This document shows, in pieces, positions 9,001-15,511 of a stretch of DNA of 21,409 nt. The position numbers and the translations under genes were made by a program. The DNA is taken from assembly GCA_964565715.1 (NCBI GenBank), contig CAZMGG010000100.1, positions 1-21,409 of the forward strand, given 5' to 3'. Every line of letters begins with the position of its first letter. Positions within the stretch are counted from its first letter, which is position 1. Source of the DNA: CAZMGG01 sp964565715 (GTDB lineage Bacteria > Planctomycetota > UBA1135 > UBA2386). The notes under the pieces were generated by a model. It ran no database searches and was not told where the DNA came from. It worked only from the letters and a program-made list of their open reading frames with translations.

Positions 9001-9688
9001 CGCCGGCGGGAACGTCGGCGGCCGGCAGCGTCACCACGGCGAGGGCCTCGCCGAGCCGGCCCTGGGCCACCAGCGAACGGCCGAGCCGCAGCCGCGGCGC
9101 CGCGTCGGCCGGCGCCGCCGCCAGCGCCCGCAGGAGCCAGCGCTGCCAGGCGCGCTCGCGGCCGGCGGTGCGGAAGGCCTCGGCCATGGCCAGCGCCGCC
9201 GCCGGCCAGTCGCCGTCGGGAGCCCTGGCCAGCAGCCGCACGGCCCTGGCGTCCAGATCCGGCACGCCCGACGGCGTCGCCTGCACCCGCGCGAACAGTC
9301 GCTCGGTGCCGGCCGCGATGCGGCGGTCGTGGCAGCGTGCCTGCAGGCGCTCGACCAGCGCCCGGGCCGGCAGCGCGCCGATCTCGGCCGGCGTCGGCGG
9401 CACCGCCTCCAGCTCCCGCAGCCGGATCGGCGCCAGTTCCTGCTGCAACGCGGCCCGCGTCGCGGCCAGTTCGGCGTTCCACTGGCACTCCTCGGGAGCG
9501 GCCATCAGCCGGTCGAGCGCCGTCACCGCGTTGCCGCTGCCGAGCGCGGCGACGACCAGGTCGTGGGCGACCTGCGCCGGATCACCCACCGCCGGCCGCA
9601 TCCGCGCCTCGGGGATCGCCATCAGCAGGAACAGGGCGCCGCCGGCGATGGCGATGAACAGCCAGAACGCCAGCTTGGTGACCTTCAC
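6092..9688 (-). CDS. pelB: PelB, outer-membrane TPR-porin for Pel export
   Basis: This is a 1198-residue protein, almost exactly the length of Pseudomonas PelB (1193). It has an N-terminal membrane anchor (about residues 5-24, LAFWLFIAIAGGALFLLM). A long run of TPR-like helices follows to about residue 865, with the typical pattern of Ala/Leu pairs and Asp-Pro turns (RQDPTDLPAHVALARVLLRSG in shortened form). The last 330 residues have alternating beta strands and end in LLRW, a C-terminal aromatic typical of outer-membrane barrels. PelB carries deacetylated Pel across the periplasm and outer membrane, and its TPRs contact PelA. I chose the GTG start at 9686-9688 because the anchor begins there and it overlaps the pelA stop (GTGA). 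The frame remains open further upstream, but that part is antisense-like shadow inside pelA. Confidence 0.93.
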   Translation of the reverse strand: MKVTKLAFWLFIAIAGGALFLLMAIPEARMRPAVGDPAQVAHDLVVAALGSGNAVTALDRLMAAPEECQWNAELAATRAALQQELAPIRLRELEAVPPTPAEIGALPARALVERLQARCHDRRIAAGTERLFARVQATPSGVPDLDARAVRLLARAPDGDWPAAALAMAEAFRTAGRERAWQRWLLRALAAAPADAAPRLRLGRSLVAQGRLGEALAVVTLPAADVPAGEAGLEWWRLRADLGRWLGDLAVEADALEQSMTLVADAASLQRLVETCFALEQPDRALRHAAARARLTARDADRLATAQLALQWGDLDLGIALLQEIGPGPLRRDAQQRLALLLEQDLRLEDALLVRRQLRTDGTADDVAAHEDLLRRLQRHGELADALLSRSAAAPIDLDLARELLHLLVTLDREADARVLLGRLLAERRPTREFFALLPMAARCGLDDLPAQAAARAQADDLRADDLPAVFAALLATQPYLATPALHDVLLRRFGDQPGVLAQFLALADAREDATARAAAIGALAHAHPEHPALWAAWLQRLDWAADEAGLVAARGAWLRLRPDDADNRFRLVTLLLAADRTAEAAAILGLQPGDVTASAVATALAALPVSTGVRREAADLLAGRSRYAAAAPLYDAILAAQPDDSHALLQAGRALAWSGRPGEAADRLQRFLRGTRGDAEVHLLLADVLEQSGQPALVEEQLRLALQACDTIAERSPQQQRLRATLLFRLGSLSEAEAAWRELLRQDPTDLPAHVALARVLLRSGQRGPAATALAHAAELGADDPDVLQMRSELLQAEGRFGAAAEPLQQRLGTGDDEELLATIATLQERGGDLREALASYQRWAIARPGRTPEAHAQRLADRIGSLAGGQVSYRQVGDDRAVEGGLIGALPLHDRLRAHFRLGAAEYRGRAAAFAGGTADAVADTPLLDLGAAWRHGRGHDQLGAGVMLAPDAPGDHDAGLWAGGHCSGGETFRSLEVRVHHDQLWTDPIAAAALGGRSHGIDLRAHQDLGAGCWAGAAAGYRRLRLQPPDGSHPDDDEWFAELSLGRILRQSDVAVADRFRPQMAPPGPDSPYLGRPAADAGGPQIAAWAGVRPTRLRDDAELAQLLPVSRRTDLLFLAGSVDQQLARHLGSRLEGWFGHDLHEHTESFGIDAALCFRPRAHLQCSLGGGFGRAFGRGGADADAAHIHCEILLRW

Positions 9689-11772
9689 CGCACCCGTACC
9701 TCGAGGCGGTGCTCGCCCTCGGCGAGCGGCAGCGTGAGGCGGCCGTCGCCGTCGCCGACGACGTCCGCGTCGACGCCGTCCAGCGTCCGGACCAGCTTCG
9801 CTCCCGGTGGGAAGCCCGCCAGCACGACGCTGCCGGCGGCGAACGACCGCCAGCCGAACCGCACGCCGCCCTGGTCGATCGCCACGTCGTCGAGAACGAC
9901 GCTGGCCTGCTCGACGTGCGGCCACGGCCGCGCGCCGGACCCGAGCCGCAGGGTCGCCGTGTCGCCGGCGAGCTGCACGTAGAGCGAACCCTGCAGCCGC
10001 CGCGCGCCGACCACGCCGGTGCTGCGCGCCCAGTCGACGTCGCGCGGCTCGTCGTCGAGCCGCAGGGTGCGGCAGCCGGCGAAGCCCAGCAGCGCGAAGC
10101 CGTCCTCGACCTCAGTGATGCGGCAGCGCCGCGCCGCCACCACCGCCCGGGCCCAGGCGCTGGCCGGCACGGCGATCGTCTCCGCCTGCACCGCCCACTT
10201 CTCGATCAGCCAGAGCAGCGCCCGCAGCCGCCCGGGATTCTCGGCCGAATAGAAGTGGGCGTAGACGTTGGCGGGCTTCAGGATCCGGCCGCGTCCGGTG
10301 TTCTCGATGGTCTGGTCGACGTGCCGGAAGGCGCCCGGCAGGTCGTCGTAGAAGCCGTCGAACACGTTCTCGTTGGCGGCGCCGCAGTGCACCTGCAGCT
10401 GCCCGTCCACCTCGCGCGACCACGGCGCCACGTAGCCCACCGAGGCCTGCTGCCGGTCCCAGCGATAGACGCCGCCGTTGACGTTCCAGATGCCCAGCTC
10501 GGCGCAGGCCCGCAGCGTCGCCGCATCGGGATTGGCCATCCCCGACCACAGCATCACCGCGCAGCGGCCGCCCGCCGGCAGCAGTCGCCGTTCGATGAAG
10601 CGCACCGACTCGCGCACCTCGCCGGGCATGTCGTGCCGGTAGTTGGCGATGCCCGGATACCACACCACGCTGCGCGGCGGCGACCGCGGATGCAGCTGCC
10701 GCCGCCAGTCCATCGGGTGCAGCACCGCGTGGCTCGCCGCCTCCACCCACGGCAGCGCGAAGATGGTCCGCGCCTCGGCCATCCGTTCCGTCACGACCTC
10801 GCCGGCCAGATCGTCGGTCAGCCCGGCGACGATGATGCTGATGGTCATCGGCAGCCGGAACCGCCGGATCACCTCGTCGCGGAACACCACGCCGCACGAT
10901 TCCTGCCCCGGTCGCGCCACCGACACGCTCTCGAAGCCATCGCCGTCGACGTGCAGCAGGAAGCGCCGCCGGCCCTGCTCGACGCACGGATCCGGCGCCG
11001 GCACGGAGCGCAGCCCCAGCGCCTCGCGCAGGAAGACGAACGGATCGACGTGCCAGCGCCGGTCGCCGACGCCGGTGCCCATGGTCAGCGCATAGGGCGT
11101 CAGCAGCAGCCCGCCCCACGGTCCCGTCACCACCGGATGCCGCACGTCCGCGGGCCGGTCGCGGTCGATGGTCGTGGTCCACACCACGTTGCGCGGATCC
11201 TCGCTGCGCGGCCCCAGGTGCTCCCGCCGCACCGGCGGCCCCTCGTGGCAGCACTCCGCCTCGCTGCGGAAGCGCACCGCCACCCGCAGCGGATCGGTCA
11301 GATGCCCCTGCTCCCAGGCGAGCCCGAAGCCCTGCAGCCACTCCCGCAGCGGCCCGGGATCGTCGCCCAGCAGCGGCTCGACGCCGTCGAAGTGCACGAA
11401 CCGGCCGATGCCCCGCGCCCGCTGCCGCACGAGCCACGGCCAGGTCCACGCCGGCGCCGCCTCCTGCCCGTGCAGCGCCACGATCACCCCGCGCGTCACC
11501 AGCGGGTCCAGGTCCGCCGGCTCGCCGTGCCGCAGGTCGTGCACCCGGCACACCATCCCCAGGTGCTCCAGCGGCAGCTGCAGGAAGTCCCGCCCGGCGT
11601 CCAGTTCGCCCTTCGCCGCGTCGTCCCGCGCCGTGTCGGTCAGGATCAGCACGTGGCGCGCCACCTCGCGGGCGGCGCCGTCGTCGACGGCCTGGCCGGC
11701 CGCACCGACGGCCGAGAGCAGGACGGCGAGCGCCGGCCCGAGGCCGGCCCCGATGCGGATGGGGGCGGACAT
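9685..11772 (-). CDS. pelA: PelA without its hydrolase domain: periplasmic Pel deacetylase
   Basis: This is a 695-residue exported protein with an N-terminal signal peptide (about residues 1-28, ending AVGAAGQA). Residues 35-260 resemble the reductase-like middle domain of PelA. The polysaccharide deacetylase domain follows, with the metal-binding motifs HVDGDGF (274-280, D276 and D278) and ASHAVLHPMDW (346-356, H348 and H352). The C-terminus (about 530-695) is beta-rich. PelA partly deacetylates Pel in the periplasm. Pseudomonas PelA is about 950 residues and starts with a glycoside hydrolase domain that is absent here, and a protein of that fold is encoded divergently next door. It is the first gene of the pel operon. 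No clear Shine-Dalgarno site or promoter could be seen in the 53-bp divergent gap. Confidence 0.93.
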   Translation of the reverse strand: MSAPIRIGAGLGPALAVLLSAVGAAGQAVDDGAAREVARHVLILTDTARDDAAKGELDAGRDFLQLPLEHLGMVCRVHDLRHGEPADLDPLVTRGVIVALHGQEAAPAWTWPWLVRQRARGIGRFVHFDGVEPLLGDDPGPLREWLQGFGLAWEQGHLTDPLRVAVRFRSEAECCHEGPPVRREHLGPRSEDPRNVVWTTTIDRDRPADVRHPVVTGPWGGLLLTPYALTMGTGVGDRRWHVDPFVFLREALGLRSVPAPDPCVEQGRRRFLLHVDGDGFESVSVARPGQESCGVVFRDEVIRRFRLPMTISIIVAGLTDDLAGEVVTERMAEARTIFALPWVEAASHAVLHPMDWRRQLHPRSPPRSVVWYPGIANYRHDMPGEVRESVRFIERRLLPAGGRCAVMLWSGMANPDAATLRACAELGIWNVNGGVYRWDRQQASVGYVAPWSREVDGQLQVHCGAANENVFDGFYDDLPGAFRHVDQTIENTGRGRILKPANVYAHFYSAENPGRLRALLWLIEKWAVQAETIAVPASAWARAVVAARRCRITEVEDGFALLGFAGCRTLRLDDEPRDVDWARSTGVVGARRLQGSLYVQLAGDTATLRLGSGARPWPHVEQASVVLDDVAIDQGGVRFGWRSFAAGSVVLAGFPPGAKLVRTLDGVDADVVGDGDGRLTLPLAEGEHRLEVRVR

Positions 11773-11825
11773 GACTTGGCTTGGCAGGGGGTTGCTGCCG
11801 ATCTCAGGTTCGGATCCCGGCCCGC

Positions 11826-12839
11826 ATGAACTTGACCCGCGCAGCCCTTGTCATCGGCGCCCTGCTGCTGGCGCTGCCCGCCTGCGGCCAGGCCAGGCAC
11901 GCCGACCGCTCCCCGCTACCCCAGGGCCCCCTGCCCCAGGTCCGCTCCTGGGCGATCCAACTCCAGGGGCTCGAACGCGACGGGGCCCTCGACCGGCTGG
12001 AACAGGCCCGGGTCGACCTGCTGGTGCTCGAGCCGGTCGACACCGTGCGCGGCATGACCGGCTTTCCCACCAGGGCGATGGTGGCCCGCGTCCACGCCAG
12101 TCGCGGCGACCATCGGGACCGCAAGCTCTGCCTCGCCTACCTCAACGTCGGCCAGGCCGAGGACTACCGCACCTACTGGCAGCCGGACTGGCGCGCGCCC
12201 ACCGCCGCCGGCCCCGGCGAGCCGCCGTTCCTGCTGGCGCTGGATCCCGACGGCTGGGCCGGCAACTACCCGGTGGCCTTCTGGACGCCGCAGTGGCGGA
12301 AGGTCCTGTTCGGGCAGCCGGACGCGCTGCTCGACCGCATCCTGGCCCAGGGCTTCGACGGCGTCTACCTGGACTGGGTGCTGGGCCACTGCCATCCGCA
12401 GGTGGAGGCCGCCGCCGCCAAGGCCGGCGTCGATCCCAGCACCGCGATGGTGACGCTGCTGCGCGACCTGCGCGTCTACGCCCGCGCCCGCGCGCCGGGC
12501 TTCCTGCTGATCGCGCAGAACGGCATCGAACTGCTGGAACGGCGCCCGGATCTCGCCGCGGTGGTCGACGCGATCAGCCAGGAGGACCTGAGCTTCCGCG
12601 GCACCGCCGGCGCGGGCTGGGAGGATCCCAACGGCGGCGACATCCCGGCCGCGGCGGCAGGATCGTGGTCCACCGCCGGCCTCGCCCGCCGGCTGCGGGC
12701 CGCCCGGGCCGCGGGCCTGCCGGTGTTCACGCTCGACTACGCCCTGCAGCCGCCCAACGTGGCCCGCGCACTGGCCGAGAGCCGGGCCCACGGGTTCGTG
12801 CCGTGCGTGAGCCGGGTGGCGCTGGACCGGCTGCCGTAG
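11826..12839 (+). CDS. lipoprotein glycoside hydrolase, PelA-hydrolase/TM1410 (GH114/GH166-like) fold
   Basis: This is a 337-residue predicted lipoprotein: the signal sequence ends in a lipobox-like LPAC (C20). The mature part looks like a TIM-barrel hydrolase of the endo-alpha-1,4-polygalactosaminidase/TM1410 group. Family-type motifs are AYLNVGQAEDYR (104-115), GFDGVYLDWV (176-185, acidic D183), a QNG strand end (231-233) and ISQEDL (250-255, with E253 as candidate catalytic acid). In Pseudomonas this fold is the N-terminal domain of PelA and cuts Pel. Here it is a separate gene, divergent from the shortened pelA and 53 bp away, so a role in trimming or releasing Pel is a reasonable inference. 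The start lies just before the signal peptide. No clear ribosome-binding site is visible. The GH family number cannot be fixed by eye. Confidence 0.82.
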   Translation: MNLTRAALVIGALLLALPACGQARHADRSPLPQGPLPQVRSWAIQLQGLERDGALDRLEQARVDLLVLEPVDTVRGMTGFPTRAMVARVHASRGDHRDRKLCLAYLNVGQAEDYRTYWQPDWRAPTAAGPGEPPFLLALDPDGWAGNYPVAFWTPQWRKVLFGQPDALLDRILAQGFDGVYLDWVLGHCHPQVEAAAAKAGVDPSTAMVTLLRDLRVYARARAPGFLLIAQNGIELLERRPDLAAVVDAISQEDLSFRGTAGAGWEDPNGGDIPAAAAGSWSTAGLARRLRAARAAGLPVFTLDYALQPPNVARALAESRAHGFVPCVSRVALDRLP

Positions 12840-12844
12840 ATTGA

Positions 12845-12875
12845 TCGTAAATATCTGTATATAAGATACTTACGA
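12845..12875. terminator. AT-rich hairpin between convergent hydrolase gene and rho
   Basis: A 12-bp inverted repeat (tcgtaaatatct ... agatacttacga) surrounds a 7-nt loop. It has one A-C mismatch on the plus strand, which becomes a G-U pair on the minus strand. It lies five bases after the hydrolase stop and overlaps the rho stop codon (12870-12872), so it could end transcription in both directions. There is no T-run. The base composition is strikingly AT-rich for this genome. Confidence 0.55.
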
Positions 12876-14207
12876 CGAATCTCCCGGCGGATCACGCTGC
12901 CGCAGGATCGCCAGGAGCCGTTCGATCCGCCGTTCCGCTGGCAGCGCCAGCAACTCCGTCCGCACCGCCTGCAGGTCCGCCGCCGCTGCGCCAGCCAGCA
13001 GGCAGTCCTCCCGCCGCGTTCCGGTCCGCGCCACGTCCAGCGCCGGGAACACGTGCCGCTCCGCCAGGCCCCGGTCCAGCACCACGTCGCAGTTGGCGCG
13101 CCCGGCCAGTTCCTCGGCGATCACCTCGTCGATCCGCGAGCCGGTGTCGGTCAGCACCGTCGCCACCACGGTCAACGAACCGCCTTCCTCGGCGTTGCGC
13201 GCCGCGCCGAACAGCCGCCGCGCCCGGTGCAGCGACGTCGCGTCGAGCCCCGGCGTGATGATCTTGCCGGAGTGCGGCAGTTCGTGCTGGCAGGCCCGCA
13301 CCAGCCGGGTCAGCGAATCCACCACCAGCACCACGTCCTGCTGGCCTTCGACCATCCGCTGCGCGCGCACCAGCGCCGTCTCGGCCAGCGCCAGATGCCG
13401 GGCCGGCGGCTCGTCGAAGCTCGTCGCCACCAGCTCCCGGCGCGGATCCTGGGTGGCGCGCCGCAGTTCGGTGACGTCCTCCGGCCGCTCGTCGAGCAGG
13501 CAGACGATCACGTGCAGGTCCCGGTGCTGGTGCAGCATCGCCTGCACCACCTGCGTCAGCAGCAGCGTGCGGCCGCACTGCGGCGGGGCGCTGATCAGCA
13601 CGCGCTGGCCGAAGCCCCACGGCGCCAGCAGGTCGAGGGCCGAGGCGCCGATGCCGCCCTCGGGATGACGCAGTCGCAGGCGCCGGCGCGGCAGCAGCGG
13701 GGTCAGGTCGTCGAACGGGATGCGCCGGCCCAGGCGATCCACGCCCTGGCCGTTCACCAGCTCGACGTGCAGCAGGGCGAAGTACTTCTCGCCGCGGCGC
13801 GGCGGCCGCACCGGGCCCGCCACCTGATGGCCGGGCTTCAGGTTGAGGCGACGCACCTGGCTCGGACTGACGTAGACGTCGTCGGGGCCCGGCCGGAAGT
13901 CGTGGCTCGGCGAGCGCAGGAAGCCGAAGCCGTCGGGCAGCACCTCGAGCACGCCCTCGCTCCAGCCGAGCCCCGTGCGCTCGACGCGATGGCGCAGCAC
14001 CTCGAACAGCAGCTCCTGGCGGGTGAGGTTGGGCAGGAACTCGATGCCCTCGGTGCGCGCCAGCTCGAGCAGTTCGGGCATCGGCATCGCCTGCAGCACC
14101 GGGATGTCGGAGCCGGCCTGCCGGGCCTCGTCGTAGACCCGGTTGCGCTCGTGCGGCGGCAGGCGTTCGAGGCGGTGGGCGGGTTCGCCCTGGTCGGTGT
14201 CGGTCAT
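12870..14207 (-). CDS. rho: Rho-family transcription termination factor with altered Walker A motif
   Basis: This 445-residue protein aligns along the whole length of Rho. It has an N-terminal helical domain (about 42-78), an RNA-binding cold-shock-like domain (about 84-150, DGFGFLRS and DDVYVSPSQVRRLNLK), and a RecA-type ATPase domain. Kept features are the catalytic glutamate in LLDERPEDVTEL (E240), Walker B VVLVVDSLTRL (D297), the Q-loop region SGKIITPGLDA, the FGAARNAEEGGSLT stretch, and the arginine finger in TGTRRE (R398). The Walker A motif, however, reads APPQCGRT where Rho normally has APPKAGKT, so both lysines are lost (Q210 and R213). KGTGN is replaced by AGRAN, and the R-loop DTGSK by DTGSR. 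It may be a divergent paralogue or an Arg-adapted Rho. No Shine-Dalgarno site is visible, and the upstream stretch is C/T-rich in the mRNA. Confidence 0.92.
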   Translation of the reverse strand: MTDTDQGEPAHRLERLPPHERNRVYDEARQAGSDIPVLQAMPMPELLELARTEGIEFLPNLTRQELLFEVLRHRVERTGLGWSEGVLEVLPDGFGFLRSPSHDFRPGPDDVYVSPSQVRRLNLKPGHQVAGPVRPPRRGEKYFALLHVELVNGQGVDRLGRRIPFDDLTPLLPRRRLRLRHPEGGIGASALDLLAPWGFGQRVLISAPPQCGRTLLLTQVVQAMLHQHRDLHVIVCLLDERPEDVTELRRATQDPRRELVATSFDEPPARHLALAETALVRAQRMVEGQQDVVLVVDSLTRLVRACQHELPHSGKIITPGLDATSLHRARRLFGAARNAEEGGSLTVVATVLTDTGSRIDEVIAEELAGRANCDVVLDRGLAERHVFPALDVARTGTRREDCLLAGAAAADLQAVRTELLALPAERRIERLLAILRQRDPPGDSS

Positions 14208-14298
14208 GGGGAGGAGGGGCGACGCCGGGACCGGACCGGGGCCGCAAGGGAGAGGAGGAGAGCGGGCGGGAGAACGGTAGCACCGACGGCCCGGGTCG

Positions 14299-14323
14299 GG
14301 TCAGCCGCGGCGCTCGAGGTGCC
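14299..14323. repeat. left copy of 25-bp direct repeat (coaE 3' end)
   Basis: These 25 bases are identical to 14699-14723, exactly 400 bp away. On the minus strand they encode the last residues of CoaE (HLERRG and stop). They begin ggtcagccgcggcgctcgag. Confidence 0.95.
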
Positions 14324-14362
14324 CACGCTGATACGTGGCTCGGCCGGGATTGCTGGCGCGAG
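14301..14362 (-). pseudogene. decayed duplicate of the coaE 3' end
   Basis: Read on the minus strand this gives RASNPGRATYQRGHLERRG. The true CoaE ends ASKRARATYQ...RHLERRG. The piece therefore joins two parts of the CoaE C-terminus with about 55 bp missing between them (equivalent to 14724-14778). The shared 12-mer ctgatacgtggc occurs at 14328-14339 and 14779-14790. It lies between rho and the DUF433 gene. Confidence 0.8.
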
Positions 14363-14376
14363 GGCGCAGGGCGACG

Positions 14377-14405
14377 TGCGGAGCCTCGACCGGGCCTGCT
14401 AGAAT
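14377..14405 (+). promoter_or_regulatory. probable sigma70-type promoter of the DUF433 gene
   Basis: A TAGAAT -10 box at 14400-14405 lies 33 bases before the start codon. At 17-bp spacing the -35 position holds only a weak TGCGGA. The same TAGAAT box occurs in the promoter at 15414-15443. Confidence 0.45.
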
Positions 14406-14438
14406 CCCGCCCGCATCCGGCCCTGGCCGCTGCGAACC

Positions 14439-14666
14439 ATGGATCAACTGCAACGCATCTCGATCGATCCCCAGGTGCGGTTCGGCAAGCCCTGTGTGCG
14501 TGGTACCCGGGTTACGGTGGGCGAGGTGCTGCAGTACCTGGCCAGCGGTCGTCCGGAGCAGGAGCTGCTCGCCGAGTTCCCGCAGCTGACGCACGAGGAT
14601 GTCCTGGCCTGCTTCGCCTTCGCCGCCGCCCGCGAGCGCAGGATCAAGGTCGATCCGGCCGCATGA
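14439..14666 (+). CDS. DUF433 family protein, probable antitoxin
   Basis: This is a 75-residue protein with the DUF433 pattern: ISIDPQVRFGKPCVRGTRVTV (residues 7-27, written here as the N-terminal strand and turn), then EVLQYLASGRPEQELLAEFP and a final helix beginning LTHEDVLACFAFAA. DUF433 proteins are small winged-helix proteins that commonly act as antitoxins, paired with a PIN-like DUF5615 toxin encoded immediately downstream. Here a second ATG overlaps the stop (ATGA at 14663-14666), as expected for such a pair, but the following frame is cut after about 12 codons by the coaE repeat. The gene runs opposite to its neighbours rho and coaE and lies inside a roughly 400-bp segment bounded by a direct repeat. 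No Shine-Dalgarno site is visible. Family assignment is strong, but the toxin-antitoxin role is inferred. Confidence 0.88.
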   Translation: MDQLQRISIDPQVRFGKPCVRGTRVTVGEVLQYLASGRPEQELLAEFPQLTHEDVLACFAFAAARERRIKVDPAA

Positions 14667-14782
14667 GCGGGGTGGGCCTGCTGCTGGACCCTCCCGCTGG
14701 TCAGCCGCGGCGCTCGAGGTGCCGAAGGATCTCCCGCACCTGGGTGCCGGTCATCTCGAGCGGACCGTCGTTGTCGATCTGA
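14663..14782 (+). pseudogene. possible truncated DUF5615-type toxin start
   Basis: An ATG overlapping the DUF433 stop opens a 39-codon frame reading MSGVGLLLDPPAG and then running into sequence that is simply the reverse side of coaE. The first strand, LLLD, resembles the start of DUF5615 PIN-like toxins (LLLDENL). The match ends at or just before the 25-bp repeat at 14699. This is inference from position and about ten residues. Confidence 0.3.
14699..14723. repeat. right copy of 25-bp direct repeat (intact coaE 3' end)
   Basis: This is identical to 14299-14323. It contains the stop codon of the intact coaE (complement of 14701-14703) and the codons for its last residues. Confidence 0.95.
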
Positions 14783-15318
14783 TACGTGGCGCGGGCGCGC
14801 TTGCTGGCGAGGCTTTCCTGGGCGGCCTCGCGGCGCGCCAGCTCGCCGGGTTGCCAGCCGCGGGCCGCGGCCCGGGCCTGCCGGGTCGCCTCGCTGGCGT
14901 GCACGAAGACCACCACGTCGCATGCCTCGATCAGCCCGTTCTCCAGCAGCAGGGGCACGTCCAGCAGCACCGACTCGCCGGCGGTGCGCGCCGCTGCCAG
15001 CGCCGCCAGGATGGCCTGCCGGATCCGGGGGTGGGTGATCGCCTCCAGGCGGGCCCGGGCCGCCGCGTCGCCGAACACCAGGGCGGCCATGGCCTGACGG
15101 TCGATCGTCCCGTCCGGGGACAGCACGCCACGGCCGAAGGCCCCTGCCACCTCGGCGAGGACCGCCGGATCGGCCGTCACCCTCCGGGCCTCGGCATCCG
15201 CGTCGATGTGCCGCAGGCCGTGGGCGGCAAAGGCCCGGGCCACCGTCGACTTGCCGGAAGCGACGCCGCCGAGAAGGCCGATGACAACGGGCCTTCTGGG
15301 CCGGAACGGGGCGACCAC
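14701..15318 (-). CDS. coaE: dephospho-CoA kinase
   Basis: This enzyme makes the last step of coenzyme A synthesis, phosphorylating the 3'-hydroxyl of dephospho-CoA with ATP. The P-loop GLLGGVASGKST is near the N-terminus. It is followed by HIDADAEARRV, the ITHPRIRQ stretch, VLLDVPLLLENGL and the C-terminal Q-x-x-x-x-K-R-A-R-A helix (QESLASKRARATYQIDNDG), all typical of CoaE. The start is uncertain. The frame is open to a TTG at 15387, with GTG codons at 15351 and 15318. I prefer the GTG at 15318, which gives 205 residues (the family norm is about 200) and has GGAAG five bases upstream. The longer versions only add a proline-rich leader. The 3' end is the source of the direct repeat bounding the DUF433 segment. 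Together with rho it was probably once an adjacent pair. Confidence 0.93.
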   Translation of the reverse strand: MVAPFRPRRPVVIGLLGGVASGKSTVARAFAAHGLRHIDADAEARRVTADPAVLAEVAGAFGRGVLSPDGTIDRQAMAALVFGDAAARARLEAITHPRIRQAILAALAAARTAGESVLLDVPLLLENGLIEACDVVVFVHASEATRQARAAARGWQPGELARREAAQESLASKRARATYQIDNDGPLEMTGTQVREILRHLERRG

Positions 15319-15413
15319 GGGAGCTTCCGGCGAGGGCGGCGGAGGGGGCACGGCTCCATGGTGGGGTAGAGTCCCACGGCCTGGCAAGGCGAGAGAACGG
15401 TGGCGCGAGCCGC

Positions 15414-15443
15414 TTGACCCTCGCTCGGCCGGCTACCTAGAAT
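15414..15443 (+). promoter_or_regulatory. sigma70-type promoter of the coiled-coil envelope protein gene
   Basis: TTGACC (15414-15419) and TAGAAT (15438-15443) are separated by 18 bp. This is the best match to a housekeeping promoter in the window. It would give a leader of about 185 nt before the start at 15637. Confidence 0.65.
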
Positions 15444-15487
15444 CCGCCGCCCCGCGGCCCCCTCCGTCGAGACGTCCCTTGCCAGGT

Positions 15488-15511
15488 GCCAACCCCGTGT
15501 GGGGTTCTGGC
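15488..15511 (+). other. hairpin in the 5' leader of the envelope protein gene
   Basis: GCCA-ACCCC, loop gtgt, then GGGGT-tc-TGGC form a stem of 9 pairs with a 2-nt bulge, about 40 nt after the predicted transcription start. The rest of the 249-bp gap between coaE and the next gene shows no small gene or recognised riboswitch. Confidence 0.4.

Noticed and set aside
6116..9982. A plus-strand open frame of 1288 codons opposite pelB.
   Set aside because: Very high GC removes stop codons from antisense frames. The translation is low-complexity (Gly/Gln/Arg/Ala), with no signal or domain, while the minus strand encodes a full PelB.
11773..11825. Divergent promoter between pelA and the hydrolase gene (TTGGCA-like box near 11781).
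   Set aside because: The matching -10 (TCAGGT) is too weak to support a call. No operator palindrome was seen in the 53 bp.
12892..14283. A 463-codon minus-strand frame overlapping rho in another frame.
   Set aside because: It gives a Pro/Arg/Ala-rich translation with no motif, while the rho frame aligns along its whole length with Rho.
14599..15369. A plus-strand frame of 256 codons running across coaE, considered as an intact toxin partner for DUF433.
   Set aside because: It has no DUF5615/PIN pattern and lies wholly antisense to a convincing CoaE.
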